Part shown: positions 8,261 to 14,974 of the stretch, in pieces
Layout: the number at the start of each line of letters is the position of its first letter
Position numbering within the stretch: position 1 is the stretch's first letter
Assembly: GCA_036276235.1 (NCBI GenBank)
Contig: DATBDZ010000141.1
Location: 1-26,089 of the forward strand
Direction of reading: 5' to 3'
Source: JANWHF01 sp036276235
GTDB lineage: Bacteria > Planctomycetota > Phycisphaerae > Tepidisphaerales > Tepidisphaeraceae
DNA: 26,089 bases
Program-made: the position numbers and the translations under genes
Notes under the pieces: generated by a model
Seen by the model: only the letters and a program-made list of their open reading frames with translations
Told to the model about the DNA's origin: nothing
Databases searched by the model: none

Positions 8261-8368
8261 GAGGGTTCAGGGTTCGGGGTTCAGTTTTGGAGGCGAATCT
8301 GGGTTTTCGGGGACGGTTCGAGTGAACGGCAGCGACCGCATTTCCTGAACCCTGAACCCTGAACCCTC
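8261..8368. repeat. Inverted repeat of GGGTTCA units at the GH16 stop codon (family C)
   Basis: The left arm at 8261-8284 and right arm at 8345-8368 pair over 24 bases with one mismatch. Each arm consists of three GGGTTCA-like units (CTGAACC on the right). The right arm includes two bases of the stop codon of the minus-strand glucanase gene, so the hairpin begins immediately as translation ends. The 60-base loop has no recognisable feature. It could act as a 3' end stabiliser or terminator. Confidence 0.88.
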
Positions 8369-9245
8369 AATCCTTCGTTACCCTTACCCAATCAACCAAC
8401 ACTTTCGCCCTATCCTCCTTGATTAACTGAACCGTCGCCGCGGGAATGCCTGGGTACGGTTCCTTGGCTCCGTTGGTCTTGATTGGGTAGGCGCCGCCGA
8501 GCGCTAGATTGAGGATCAAATACTTCGGATTGTCGTAAGCCCAGGTGCCGTAATGTTCGACCATGGCACGGGTCGCTCGGTAGGTGACTTGTCCGTCGAT
8601 CTTGAAAATCAGGCTTTGATCGGTCCAATCGACCGAATAAACGTGCCATGCGGCGATGTCGGTCTTATTCGTGAAGAAAAACTTATTGACCAATGGCGTT
8701 TCGCCCGAGTAGCCGCGGCCGTGGAGTGCGACGCTGGTCCAGTCGGGGTCGCCGACGTTTTCCATGATGTCGATCTCGCCCGTATCGGGCCAGCGGCCAT
8801 TGCCCAACGCCCAGAACGCCGGCCAAAACCCCGGCCCCGCCGGCAGCTTCATCCGCGCGGCGGCGGTGCCGTGCGCAAATTCAAACTTGCCGCGCGTATC
8901 GATGCGGCCAGAAATAAAATCAAACTTCCGCCCCTGCGGCGTCGCGAACCCCGGCTTATACACCGCCCGAATGACCAGCGCGCCGTTCTCCGCACCTTGA
9001 GCTTCTTCGCCATGTGCGATGTAGAGCGTGTCAGTCGAATCGACATACGCCTGCTGCTCGTTGTTCACCGTGCGGCCGGTGACGATCACATTCCACTTGG
9101 CGCGATCGAGTTCCTTGCCGGAGAAATCGTCGAAGAAGATCGTCTGCGGTTGAGTTGCGGGCGCGGCGGGTTTGTCGTCGGCGCGGAGTGAAACAATCAG
9201 AAAGCCGAACAGCACCGTACATACGACGACATGCATCAATTTCAT
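8367..9245 (-). CDS. Secreted glycoside hydrolase family 16 (beta-glucanase type)
   Basis: This 292-residue enzyme belongs to GH16, whose members cleave beta-1,3 or beta-1,3-1,4 glucans and some galactans with retention of configuration. The catalytic motif is WPDTGEIDIMENVG (152-165), giving E157 as nucleophile, D159, and E162 as acid/base. Other family segments are FFDDFSG near 37-43, KFEFAHGTAAARMKLP, GFWPAFWALG (139-148), WHVYSVDWTDQSLIFKIDG, and a closing VDWVRVTKD. A signal peptide occupies about residues 1-22, so the enzyme is exported. The ATG at 9245 is chosen because GGAG lies upstream and the signal peptide starts there; an ATG 26 codons earlier is less likely. Substrate cannot be fixed from sequence alone; laminarin-like glucan is the usual assignment for this motif. 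Confidence 0.92.
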   Translation of the reverse strand: MKLMHVVVCTVLFGFLIVSLRADDKPAAPATQPQTIFFDDFSGKELDRAKWNVIVTGRTVNNEQQAYVDSTDTLYIAHGEEAQGAENGALVIRAVYKPGFATPQGRKFDFISGRIDTRGKFEFAHGTAAARMKLPAGPGFWPAFWALGNGRWPDTGEIDIMENVGDPDWTSVALHGRGYSGETPLVNKFFFTNKTDIAAWHVYSVDWTDQSLIFKIDGQVTYRATRAMVEHYGTWAYDNPKYLILNLALGGAYPIKTNGAKEPYPGIPAATVQLIKEDRAKVLVDWVRVTKD

Positions 9246-9415
9246 CCGCGGAGTCTCCAAGCCCTTGCTATGGGTTACCGAGAGCCGAGCTTGGTTGTTG
9301 TCGAACGTGTCCGAAGTGGTCATTGCCGCACATCAGGTTGGAGCGATGATCGCGGTGCCACGATAGCCTTGCTCGTCTCGTTGTTGCCGCTGGGTGGGAA
9401 AACGAAATCAGGTCC

Positions 9416-10381
9416 TCATGCTTCGTGATCTTGGCTGGGAGCAAGGGCCAAGCCGATCATCGCGCCCAATGCGAGCGCCCCCAGTAGACGAGGAAATGGG
9501 TCGTCCACTTCGGGTGGGACGCTGACGACTCCGGTTTCATCCGTAGCCGCCGGCGCGTTGACGTATCGTCCGTGACGCGGCCTGGCAAGTTCGTCAAAAT
9601 GCGCGAGCAACTCATTCAGATCATCACGAAGCTGCTGGCCGAAAACAGGACGGCCATGTCCAGGGAATGCTGACAACGGATCCAGCGCGGCCAATGCTTC
9701 GATCGATCGTCTCGAGGCGATCCAATCGCTCGTGAAATACATCGGCGGCCCATGAATGGAGTGAAACTTCGTCAGAGCCCCGATAAGAGATTCCTGCTTG
9801 GTGGTGACGAATGCATCGCCGACGATCAACGACCGATCGGCGGGGCGAAATAGAGAGACGTGTCCCGCGGTATGGCCGGGCGTGTGGATCCATTCCCACT
9901 CGGGCAGTGGAGGAATCGTGCCGTCGGCCGGCAGAATCTGCAGACTCTCTCCCAGGTCAATTGGCCCCTCAGGGTAGAGGGATGACAGCCGCGCCATCAT
10001 CCCCCCACCCACGGTGGGATCAGGCGGAGGGTATTGCGAACGACCGCTGAGGTAAGGCGCTTCCAATTCATGCGCCCACACCGGCACGTCCCAGTGCTTG
10101 AGCAGATCCGGAAGTGAACCGACGTGATCAAAATGACCATGCGTCAAAACGATGGCATCAGGCCGCGCACCGGCGCCGAAGCGCTGCTCGGCGGCTCCGA
10201 TGATCGCCGACGCCGAAAGCGGCAGGCCGGCATCGATCAGTGTCCAGCCGTCGCGCTCGCCTGGAGGTCCGATCAAAATGACATTGACTATAACGTTAGA
10301 ATAATAGTCGACGTCATCCGGACAGACGGAGGGCTCATGCGGCGCTTCGGATGGCTTGGTTGATGCCGTGGTTTCGATCAT
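9416..10381 (-). CDS. Metallo-beta-lactamase-fold hydrolase with C-terminal membrane segment
   Basis: This 321-residue protein has the metallo-beta-lactamase/glyoxalase II fold with a full binuclear metal site: HGHFDH (H81, H83, D85, H86), the histidine of HTPGHTAGHV (H170), D189 in IVGDAF, and H242 in FPGHGRP. The family hydrolyses thioesters, lactones, phosphoesters or beta-lactams, and the substrate here is unknown. After the catalytic domain comes a linker and a hydrophobic stretch (LLGALALGAMIGLALAP, about 295-312), which suggests a C-terminal tail anchor; no signal peptide is present, so the active site would face the cytosol. CAGGAG lies six bases before the ATG. It is codirectional with the GH16 gene but 170 bases away, and no functional link is apparent. 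Confidence 0.9.
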   Translation of the reverse strand: MIETTASTKPSEAPHEPSVCPDDVDYYSNVIVNVILIGPPGERDGWTLIDAGLPLSASAIIGAAEQRFGAGARPDAIVLTHGHFDHVGSLPDLLKHWDVPVWAHELEAPYLSGRSQYPPPDPTVGGGMMARLSSLYPEGPIDLGESLQILPADGTIPPLPEWEWIHTPGHTAGHVSLFRPADRSLIVGDAFVTTKQESLIGALTKFHSIHGPPMYFTSDWIASRRSIEALAALDPLSAFPGHGRPVFGQQLRDDLNELLAHFDELARPRHGRYVNAPAATDETGVVSVPPEVDDPFPRLLGALALGAMIGLALAPSQDHEA

Positions 10382-10878
10382 GCTCGCTCCTGCCAGCGCA
10401 AATGACCCTGAGCAGATGGGGCCGATCCGGTAACGCGAACGCGCACCGTCGCCTCACGGGCCTTCCGTCGGTTGGCAACCGCTGTACCGCATGTCGATTT
10501 CGTTGACAGGATGCGAGTGCGCCGGTCCCATGTGCAGTCGGTCTGGAGCGCTGGCCATCCCACAACACCGCTTCAGAGTGCTTCCCTGCAGAGAGCAATC
10601 TCTTGCATAAATGGTGCGGCATAAATAGCGGACGCTTCGGCCAATTCGGCGCGAAGCCAGCCGATCAACTATTGCTGACGTGGCTTGGTCCTTGACGGCA
10701 CGAGCAAGCCCTTGTCACAAGCCTGCTGCAATAGCACCGGTTCACCACCAAAGACCGTCAGGTCTTGCAGATAATTCATGGTCCTTGGCGTTGCGGCGTT
10801 AGGTTTGCATCAGGCGGGCGGCGTCGCGAGCCGCGATGTAGCGGCCGACAAACCAACAATCATTTCCCTGGAGGTTCT
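10382..10878. other. 497-base gap with no confident gene
   Basis: This stretch separates the divergent metallohydrolase and Gly-rich lipoprotein genes. On the minus strand, 10573-10779 reads as a 36-codon frame opening MNYLQDLTVFGGEPVLLQQA, an in-frame TAG at 10669-10671, then 31 more coding-like codons (LIGWLRAELAEASAIY...) to a TGA. This could be a decayed gene or chance. A GGAGG ribosome-binding site for the lipoprotein lies at 10870-10874. I see no repeat or RNA gene here. Confidence 0.4.
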
Positions 10879-11406
10879 GTGAAGAGCGGACGAGTTTCAA
10901 AAGCGTTGCTGATCGCGGCTCTGAGTGTAGGCACCGTATCGGTGCTTGGATGTGATCGAGGCAATGAGGGATCCAATGGAGGATCCTCCGGGACCGGCAC
11001 CGGAACCTCCAGCGGAACTGGAAGCGGCTCTGGCCGCACGAGTGGCGGAGGCGCCGGCATGAGTGGATCCGGAGCCGGCGGGACCAGCGGCACTGGAAGC
11101 GTCGGCACGGGCACCGGCACCGGTGGAACCGGAACCGGCGGCACAGGAACTAGCGGCGCGGGTTCGGGTGCAGGCAGCACGGGTACAGGAACGGGTGGCG
11201 TGGGCACAGGAAGCGGCACGGGCACGGGTGCAGGTGGCGCTGGAGCCGGCGGGACCGGCGGTTCGACCGGCACGGGCACGGGCGGAACTGGCACGGGCGG
11301 GACTGGGTCCAGCGGAGTCGGCGGCGCTAGCGGCGCAGGTGGCGCCGGCAGCGCAGGCGGCGGAGCCGGTGGAACGGGCGGAGCCGGCGGCGGCACCGGG
11401 CGCTAG
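10879..11406 (+). CDS. Gly/Thr-rich low-complexity lipoprotein
   Basis: The 175-residue product begins at a GTG with GGAGG four bases upstream. Residues 1-25 form a lipoprotein signal peptide (VKSGRVSKALLIAALSVGTV then the lipobox VLGC, Cys25). After an acidic spacer (DRGNEGSN) nearly the whole mature protein is glycine with threonine, serine and alanine, arranged as GTGTGG, GSGAG, GGAGG and similar units up to the C-terminus. It has no cysteine beyond the lipobox and no large hydrophobic residues, so a disordered or polyglycine-type fibrous chain on the membrane or cell surface is the best inference. The DNA is a degenerate tandem array (GGCACGGG/GGAACTGG-type units) that could expand or contract by slippage. 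A longer start at 10765 would bury the signal peptide and is rejected. Confidence 0.72.
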   Translation: MKSGRVSKALLIAALSVGTVSVLGCDRGNEGSNGGSSGTGTGTSSGTGSGSGRTSGGGAGMSGSGAGGTSGTGSVGTGTGTGGTGTGGTGTSGAGSGAGSTGTGTGGVGTGSGTGTGAGGAGAGGTGGSTGTGTGGTGTGGTGSSGVGGASGAGGAGSAGGGAGGTGGAGGGTGR

Positions 11407-11431
11407 TAATTGGTTTTCCCCACCAATCCAA

Positions 11432-11465
11432 GGGAGGTGTCGCGACAAGGTTCGCGACACTTCCC
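11432..11465 (+). terminator. Strong hairpin after the Gly-rich lipoprotein gene
   Basis: GTGTCGCGA (11437-11445) pairs with TCGCGACAC (11452-11460) across a six-base loop. The stem can extend through GGGAG/TTCCC with one G-T wobble. It lies 25 bases after the lipoprotein stop. Only a weak T-rich tail follows (TTCCCCTTAT), so termination or mRNA 3' protection are both possible. Confidence 0.55.
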
Positions 11466-11519
11466 CTTATGCGCAGGACATTTTTCGTTTTTCACCTTAA
11501 GACAAAAAAAGGAGTGATC

Positions 11520-11759
11520 ATGCAGACGATGACACGTGGAGATCAGCGCGAGGGTGTGGTGGCCCGTACAATCGAGCAACAAACGGCAAAGCTCCCCTCC
11601 GACACGTTCCTATGGATGGCGACCGGCTCCATCGCAGCGTCGCTGATGTTCAAAATGATGGGCCGCGACCACGCCGCCTTGTTCGTCGGCCAATGGGCGC
11701 CGACGTTGCTGATCCTCGGGCTCTACAACAAGCTGGTCAAACTCATGGGCTCGGATTGA
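11520..11759 (+). CDS. Small conserved membrane protein, unknown function
   Basis: This 79-residue protein has a well-placed AAAGGAG five to six bases before the ATG. A hydrophilic N-terminus (MQTMTRGDQREGVVARTIEQ) is followed by two probable membrane spans, TFLWMATGSIAASLMFKMMG (29-48) and ALFVGQWAPTLLILGLYNKL (53-72), with GRDHA between them. I recall near-identical proteins in planctomycetes and acidobacteria annotated only as hypothetical, which supports it being real. It lies 113 bases downstream of the Gly-rich lipoprotein gene on the same strand, separated by a strong hairpin. No function can be given. Confidence 0.82.
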   Translation: MQTMTRGDQREGVVARTIEQQTAKLPSDTFLWMATGSIAASLMFKMMGRDHAALFVGQWAPTLLILGLYNKLVKLMGSD

Positions 11760-11803
11760 GCTGCTGAATCGCATTTCCTCGCGAGAAACTTGCCCTCATC
11801 AAT

Positions 11804-13375
11804 TCACGACCCTCGCCCCGGCGGTGGTGGCGGCGGGCCCGGTGGCCGGCCTCGGCCTCCGGGCCCGGGACCGAACGGCGGGAACAGTGGCCCCGGCGGC
11901 GGGCCGGCTTTGTACGCCTGCCCGGCCATGTCCTTAATCTCATCTCGGTTTAGCGCGCCTTCGTGCTTTATGTCGCCTTGCGCAATGAGGGGCTGCATTC
12001 GTTCCGGCAATTCGTCGGCGGTGAGTTTGCCGTCGCCATTGCGGTCGAAGCTCATGACGTGATCGGCGACGTTATCGACGGTGATGGCCGGGCCGCGTGC
12101 GCCGCGCCCGCCGCGTGGGGGCGGCGGACCGCCCTGGCCGCGGCCGCGCAAGCCGCGACCGCCGAAGCCTCGGAAATCTGAATCGTTGCTGGCGAAGATC
12201 GGCGTCCCCTGGTCGGAAGCGGAAGCCGTCAGCACCGGCTGCGGATGGACGATAAACGGATCGGAATATTTGGGATCGGCGATCAGCTTGTGATCGCTGA
12301 GCGTCAGCAGGAATGCGATCAGATCAGTGCGATCTTGTGGGCCCAGATTAAATCGCCGCATCTCGGGCGAGCGATTGGGATGTCCTCCGCCGCGGCTGTA
12401 GAAGTTCATCACCTGATCAAGCGTAGCGAAGCGGCCATCGTGCATGTACGGCCCGATGAACTCAATATTTCGCAACGACGGCGATTTGAACATGCCCATG
12501 TCGGTGGGGTTGAGCGTGACATCGCCGACGCCGTTGTCGCGCACGCGGATGCCGACATCGAGGCTCGTGTTCTTGGGCCGATCGGTGACGAAATGCGCAT
12601 CCTGCCCATCGGGCATGTGGCATTGGCCGCAGTTGCGCAGGAATAATCCTTTGCCGCGGTTTTCTTCGGCGGTGAAGTTTTTGAAGTCGACGCGAACTGA
12701 ACTAGCCGCCGCGCGGCCTTCATCATATTTGGATTGATACGAAACGATCGAGCGAACGAACTGCGCCAGCGCCCGCGAGACGCGCGTCGGCGTCACTTTC
12801 GGATCGCCGAATGCAGTCAGAAAGAGCGGCCCATACATCGGATCATTGCTGAGAATCTCGACCAGCTTATTTAGATCCTGCCCCATCTCACTCTTGCTTT
12901 GGATCGGCATGAGCGTCTGATCTTCCAGCGTCGGAGCGCGCTCATCCCAGAAGAAGCGGCCATCCGGATAATACCGCGCCTCAACGAGGCTGGGCGCGCG
13001 GCGATCTCCATGCTTGCCCTCAAATCCAACGCTAAACCGCTGCGGATCGGTAAAGGCAAACTGCTGCACGTGGCACGTGCTGCACGAGACCGAGCTGTTC
13101 GCCGAAAGCCGCGCGTCGTAGAACAGCACGCGGCCAAGGGTCGCACCGACGTCGGTGATCGGATTATCCGAAGGCGTGTTATCAAATCGCCGGGCGGCAA
13201 ACGTCTTGAAATGCGCCGGCAATGGAAGATCGGCATAGCGATAAGGCGTCGCCGGCAACTGAATCGCCGGCACCGGCGGCTTCTCGGTCGGCGGAAACGC
13301 ATCCGCCAGCAGCAATCCGCCAAACCCCAAGATAACACCAAGTGCGGCAAACCCGGCAACCGAAGACCGTCTCAT
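11804..13375 (-). CDS. Di-haem cytochrome c peroxidase/MauG-type protein with C-terminal EF-hand
   Basis: This 523-residue exported protein starts with a signal peptide (about 1-26). It carries two c-type haem sites, CSTCH (98-102) and CGQCH (249-253), plus family segments GATLGRVLFYDARLS (77-91), APSLVEARY, GPYMHDGRFATLDQVMNFY (308-326) and the C-terminal LIAFLLTLS. These identify the bacterial cytochrome c peroxidase/MauG family, periplasmic enzymes that reduce H2O2 or oxidise protein or small substrates. After residue 400 come Gly/Arg/Pro-rich linkers, an EF-hand loop DRNGDGKLTADEL (444-456), and a very Pro/Gly-rich tail (about 490-523). The EF-hand extension is not part of the core family. 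GGGAGG lies about six bases before the ATG. Confidence 0.92.
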   Translation of the reverse strand: MRRSSVAGFAALGVILGFGGLLLADAFPPTEKPPVPAIQLPATPYRYADLPLPAHFKTFAARRFDNTPSDNPITDVGATLGRVLFYDARLSANSSVSCSTCHVQQFAFTDPQRFSVGFEGKHGDRRAPSLVEARYYPDGRFFWDERAPTLEDQTLMPIQSKSEMGQDLNKLVEILSNDPMYGPLFLTAFGDPKVTPTRVSRALAQFVRSIVSYQSKYDEGRAAASSVRVDFKNFTAEENRGKGLFLRNCGQCHMPDGQDAHFVTDRPKNTSLDVGIRVRDNGVGDVTLNPTDMGMFKSPSLRNIEFIGPYMHDGRFATLDQVMNFYSRGGGHPNRSPEMRRFNLGPQDRTDLIAFLLTLSDHKLIADPKYSDPFIVHPQPVLTASASDQGTPIFASNDSDFRGFGGRGLRGRGQGGPPPPRGGRGARGPAITVDNVADHVMSFDRNGDGKLTADELPERMQPLIAQGDIKHEGALNRDEIKDMAGQAYKAGPPPGPLFPPFGPGPGGRGRPPGPPPPPPGRGS

Positions 13376-13484
13376 CGGATCCTCCCGAAGCTATCAGCGA
13401 GCTCACATCCCTGTCCGGCCACGGGGGCCGGTATTCTGCCGCTTAACTTAGAAGCCTCTACCTTAAGCCGACGTGAAGACTCCA

Positions 13485-13697
13485 TTACGCCGCATCAACC
13501 ACGTCAGCGGTTGAACTGGGCTGCGGTATCGGCTCCTTATGCTCTCGCAGTGATTCGATATATGCCGACACCGCGTCTCTGATGTTTTCCCGAACCTCAT
13601 CAACACTGTCGCCGCTGGTGGTGCATCCGGGGAGATCGGGCACATACGCAGAAAAGGTTCCATCACCTGCTTTTTCAACCACGTACAGGTATTTCAT
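13485..13697 (-). CDS. hicB: HicB-family antitoxin
   Basis: This 70-residue protein has the HicB partial-RNase H-like fold signature: KYLYVVEKAGDGTFSAYVPDL, PGCTTSGDSVDEVRENIRDAV, then AYIESLREHKEPIPQPS. HicB neutralises the mRNA-cleaving HicA toxin by covering its active site and usually also represses the operon. The chain ends soon after the core domain, so a C-terminal DNA-binding helix-turn-helix or ribbon-helix-helix module is not evident. GAGG stands six bases before the ATG. It follows hicA by seven bases, the usual toxin-first order for this family. Confidence 0.88.
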   Translation of the reverse strand: MKYLYVVEKAGDGTFSAYVPDLPGCTTSGDSVDEVRENIRDAVSAYIESLREHKEPIPQPSSTADVVDAA

Positions 13698-13704
13698 ATG
13701 CGCC

Positions 13705-13899
13705 TCATTTTAATCCAGCCTGGCGGCGAATTGCACTTTCGGTGCCTTTCGGGACGTCACGGCCAAGCTTTCCAGCTCCGGCGACCACAATAGGGCCAGC
13801 CCGCATCGGATGGCGATAAATCATGTGATCGCCTTTGGCCATCCGCTCGAAGCGCCATCCATTTGCCTCAAGGACCTTGATAAGTTCGCGGTAGGTCAT
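13705..13899 (-). CDS. hicA: HicA-family mRNA interferase toxin
   Basis: This 64-residue protein has the HicA double-stranded-RNA-binding-like fold: MTYRELIKVLEANGW at the start, the catalytic-histidine segment KGDHMIYRHP (H25), a PIVVAGAG strand, and the closing PKGTESAIRRQAGLK helix. HicA toxins cleave mRNA and stop growth until bound by HicB. The more usual catalytic string is GSHH; here it is GDHM, keeping the first His only. The ATG begins nine bases after the esterase stop on the same strand, so read-through from the esterase gene is plausible. Confidence 0.88.
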   Translation of the reverse strand: MTYRELIKVLEANGWRFERMAKGDHMIYRHPMRAGPIVVAGAGKLGRDVPKGTESAIRRQAGLK

Positions 13900-13908
13900 C
13901 GGCGTTCA

Positions 13909-14886
13909 TTACTTGGAATCGGCATTTGCCGGCTTCGTCGCCGGGCCGTTGAACGACCTTTCGACCATATCATGCGGATCGGCGGACCGGGGATAGTCGC
14001 GCCAGAGCCAGCGCATCATTTCCGGGAGGATCGCGCCCCCCTGCTTCTGCCCGTGCAGGCCGATGCCCCAGGCATAGTTGACGTCATAACCCTTCTTCGT
14101 CAGCGCATCGGCTAGGCGGACATTCTGGGAATGCCAGTCGCGGTCGAGGTTGTTGCCGCGGGCGCGGTTGTCGTTCACTCCATCGCAGAGAAAGATGCGA
14201 ATTGGCTTTTTCTCGGCGGCCAGAACGCGCTCGGGGTAGACCTGCCCGCCGCGCAGGTTGACGAAGCTGCCGACGATGCTGATGACCTTATGAAACTGAT
14301 CGGGCCGCTCCCACGCGACCGCGAACGCCGCGATCGCTCCCGAGCTGGCGCCGGCGATCGCGTGCATGTCCGGATCGGGAGTGATGTTGTATTGCTTTGT
14401 TATCACGGGCATCAACTCATCCACGATGACCCGCGCGTATTTGTCGTCCGGCACGTTGTATTCCGTCGGACGATTGGTATTGCGATCGCCCCAGTCGCTC
14501 GGCGTCGGCTCCGGCTGATCGGGCCGGCGGCCGGGGTTGATGAAGACGGTAATCAGCACCGGAATCTCCCGCCGCCACGTGAGATTATCGATCACATTCG
14601 GAGCGCGCACATCGCGGTCCATGGCGATCATCGCCTGCCCGTCATTGAAGATCATCAGGCCGGCGGGCTTTGCCGGATCGTATTGCGCCGGAACGTAGAC
14701 CCAGTAGGTATGCGACGTGCCAGGAAAGACCTCGCTGGGAAGCGTTGCCGGCCCGACGAGCTTGCCTTTAGGCACGCCCTCCTGCGGCAGCGAATCAGGA
14801 CCAAGCTTGTAAAACGCATCCTCCCCCGCGCCCCAGGCGGCGGAGGAAGTAATCAGCACAATGAACAGCGACAAGACGTGCCTCAT
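13909..14886 (-). CDS. Secreted esterase D/Fes-like alpha/beta-hydrolase
   Basis: This 325-residue protein has a signal peptide (MRHVLSLFIVLITSSAAWGA, cleavage near residue 19) and the putative-esterase alpha/beta-hydrolase fold. The nucleophile elbow is GASSG (179-183), giving S181; candidate partners are D235 or D239 and H278 in GLHGQKQGG. Conserved flanking segments include TYWVYVPAQYDP (60-71), LMIFNDGQ, PVLITVFINPG and DELMPVI. Members of this family include enterochelin, feruloyl and acetylxylan esterases, so a role in removing esters from plant polysaccharides or siderophores is possible but not shown. AGGGAGC precedes the ATG. It lies immediately upstream of hicA and 88 bases downstream of the GT39 gene on the same strand. 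Confidence 0.88.
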   Translation of the reverse strand: MRHVLSLFIVLITSSAAWGAGEDAFYKLGPDSLPQEGVPKGKLVGPATLPSEVFPGTSHTYWVYVPAQYDPAKPAGLMIFNDGQAMIAMDRDVRAPNVIDNLTWRREIPVLITVFINPGRRPDQPEPTPSDWGDRNTNRPTEYNVPDDKYARVIVDELMPVITKQYNITPDPDMHAIAGASSGAIAAFAVAWERPDQFHKVISIVGSFVNLRGGQVYPERVLAAEKKPIRIFLCDGVNDNRARGNNLDRDWHSQNVRLADALTKKGYDVNYAWGIGLHGQKQGGAILPEMMRWLWRDYPRSADPHDMVERSFNGPATKPANADSK

Positions 14887-14974
14887 GGTTGCTCCCTGTG
14901 ATCTTTAGCTTGAGAGAAATGTCTGAATCGACCGCTGGCATCATAGCCGAATCAACCAAATCCTGCATTTGCGT

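Noticed and set aside
10860..11500. Minus-strand Pro/Val-rich and plus-strand Ala/Pro/Arg-rich frames over the Gly-rich gene
   Set aside because: Repetitive GC-rich DNA is open in several frames. Only the plus frame starting at 10879 has a ribosome-binding site and a lipoprotein signal.
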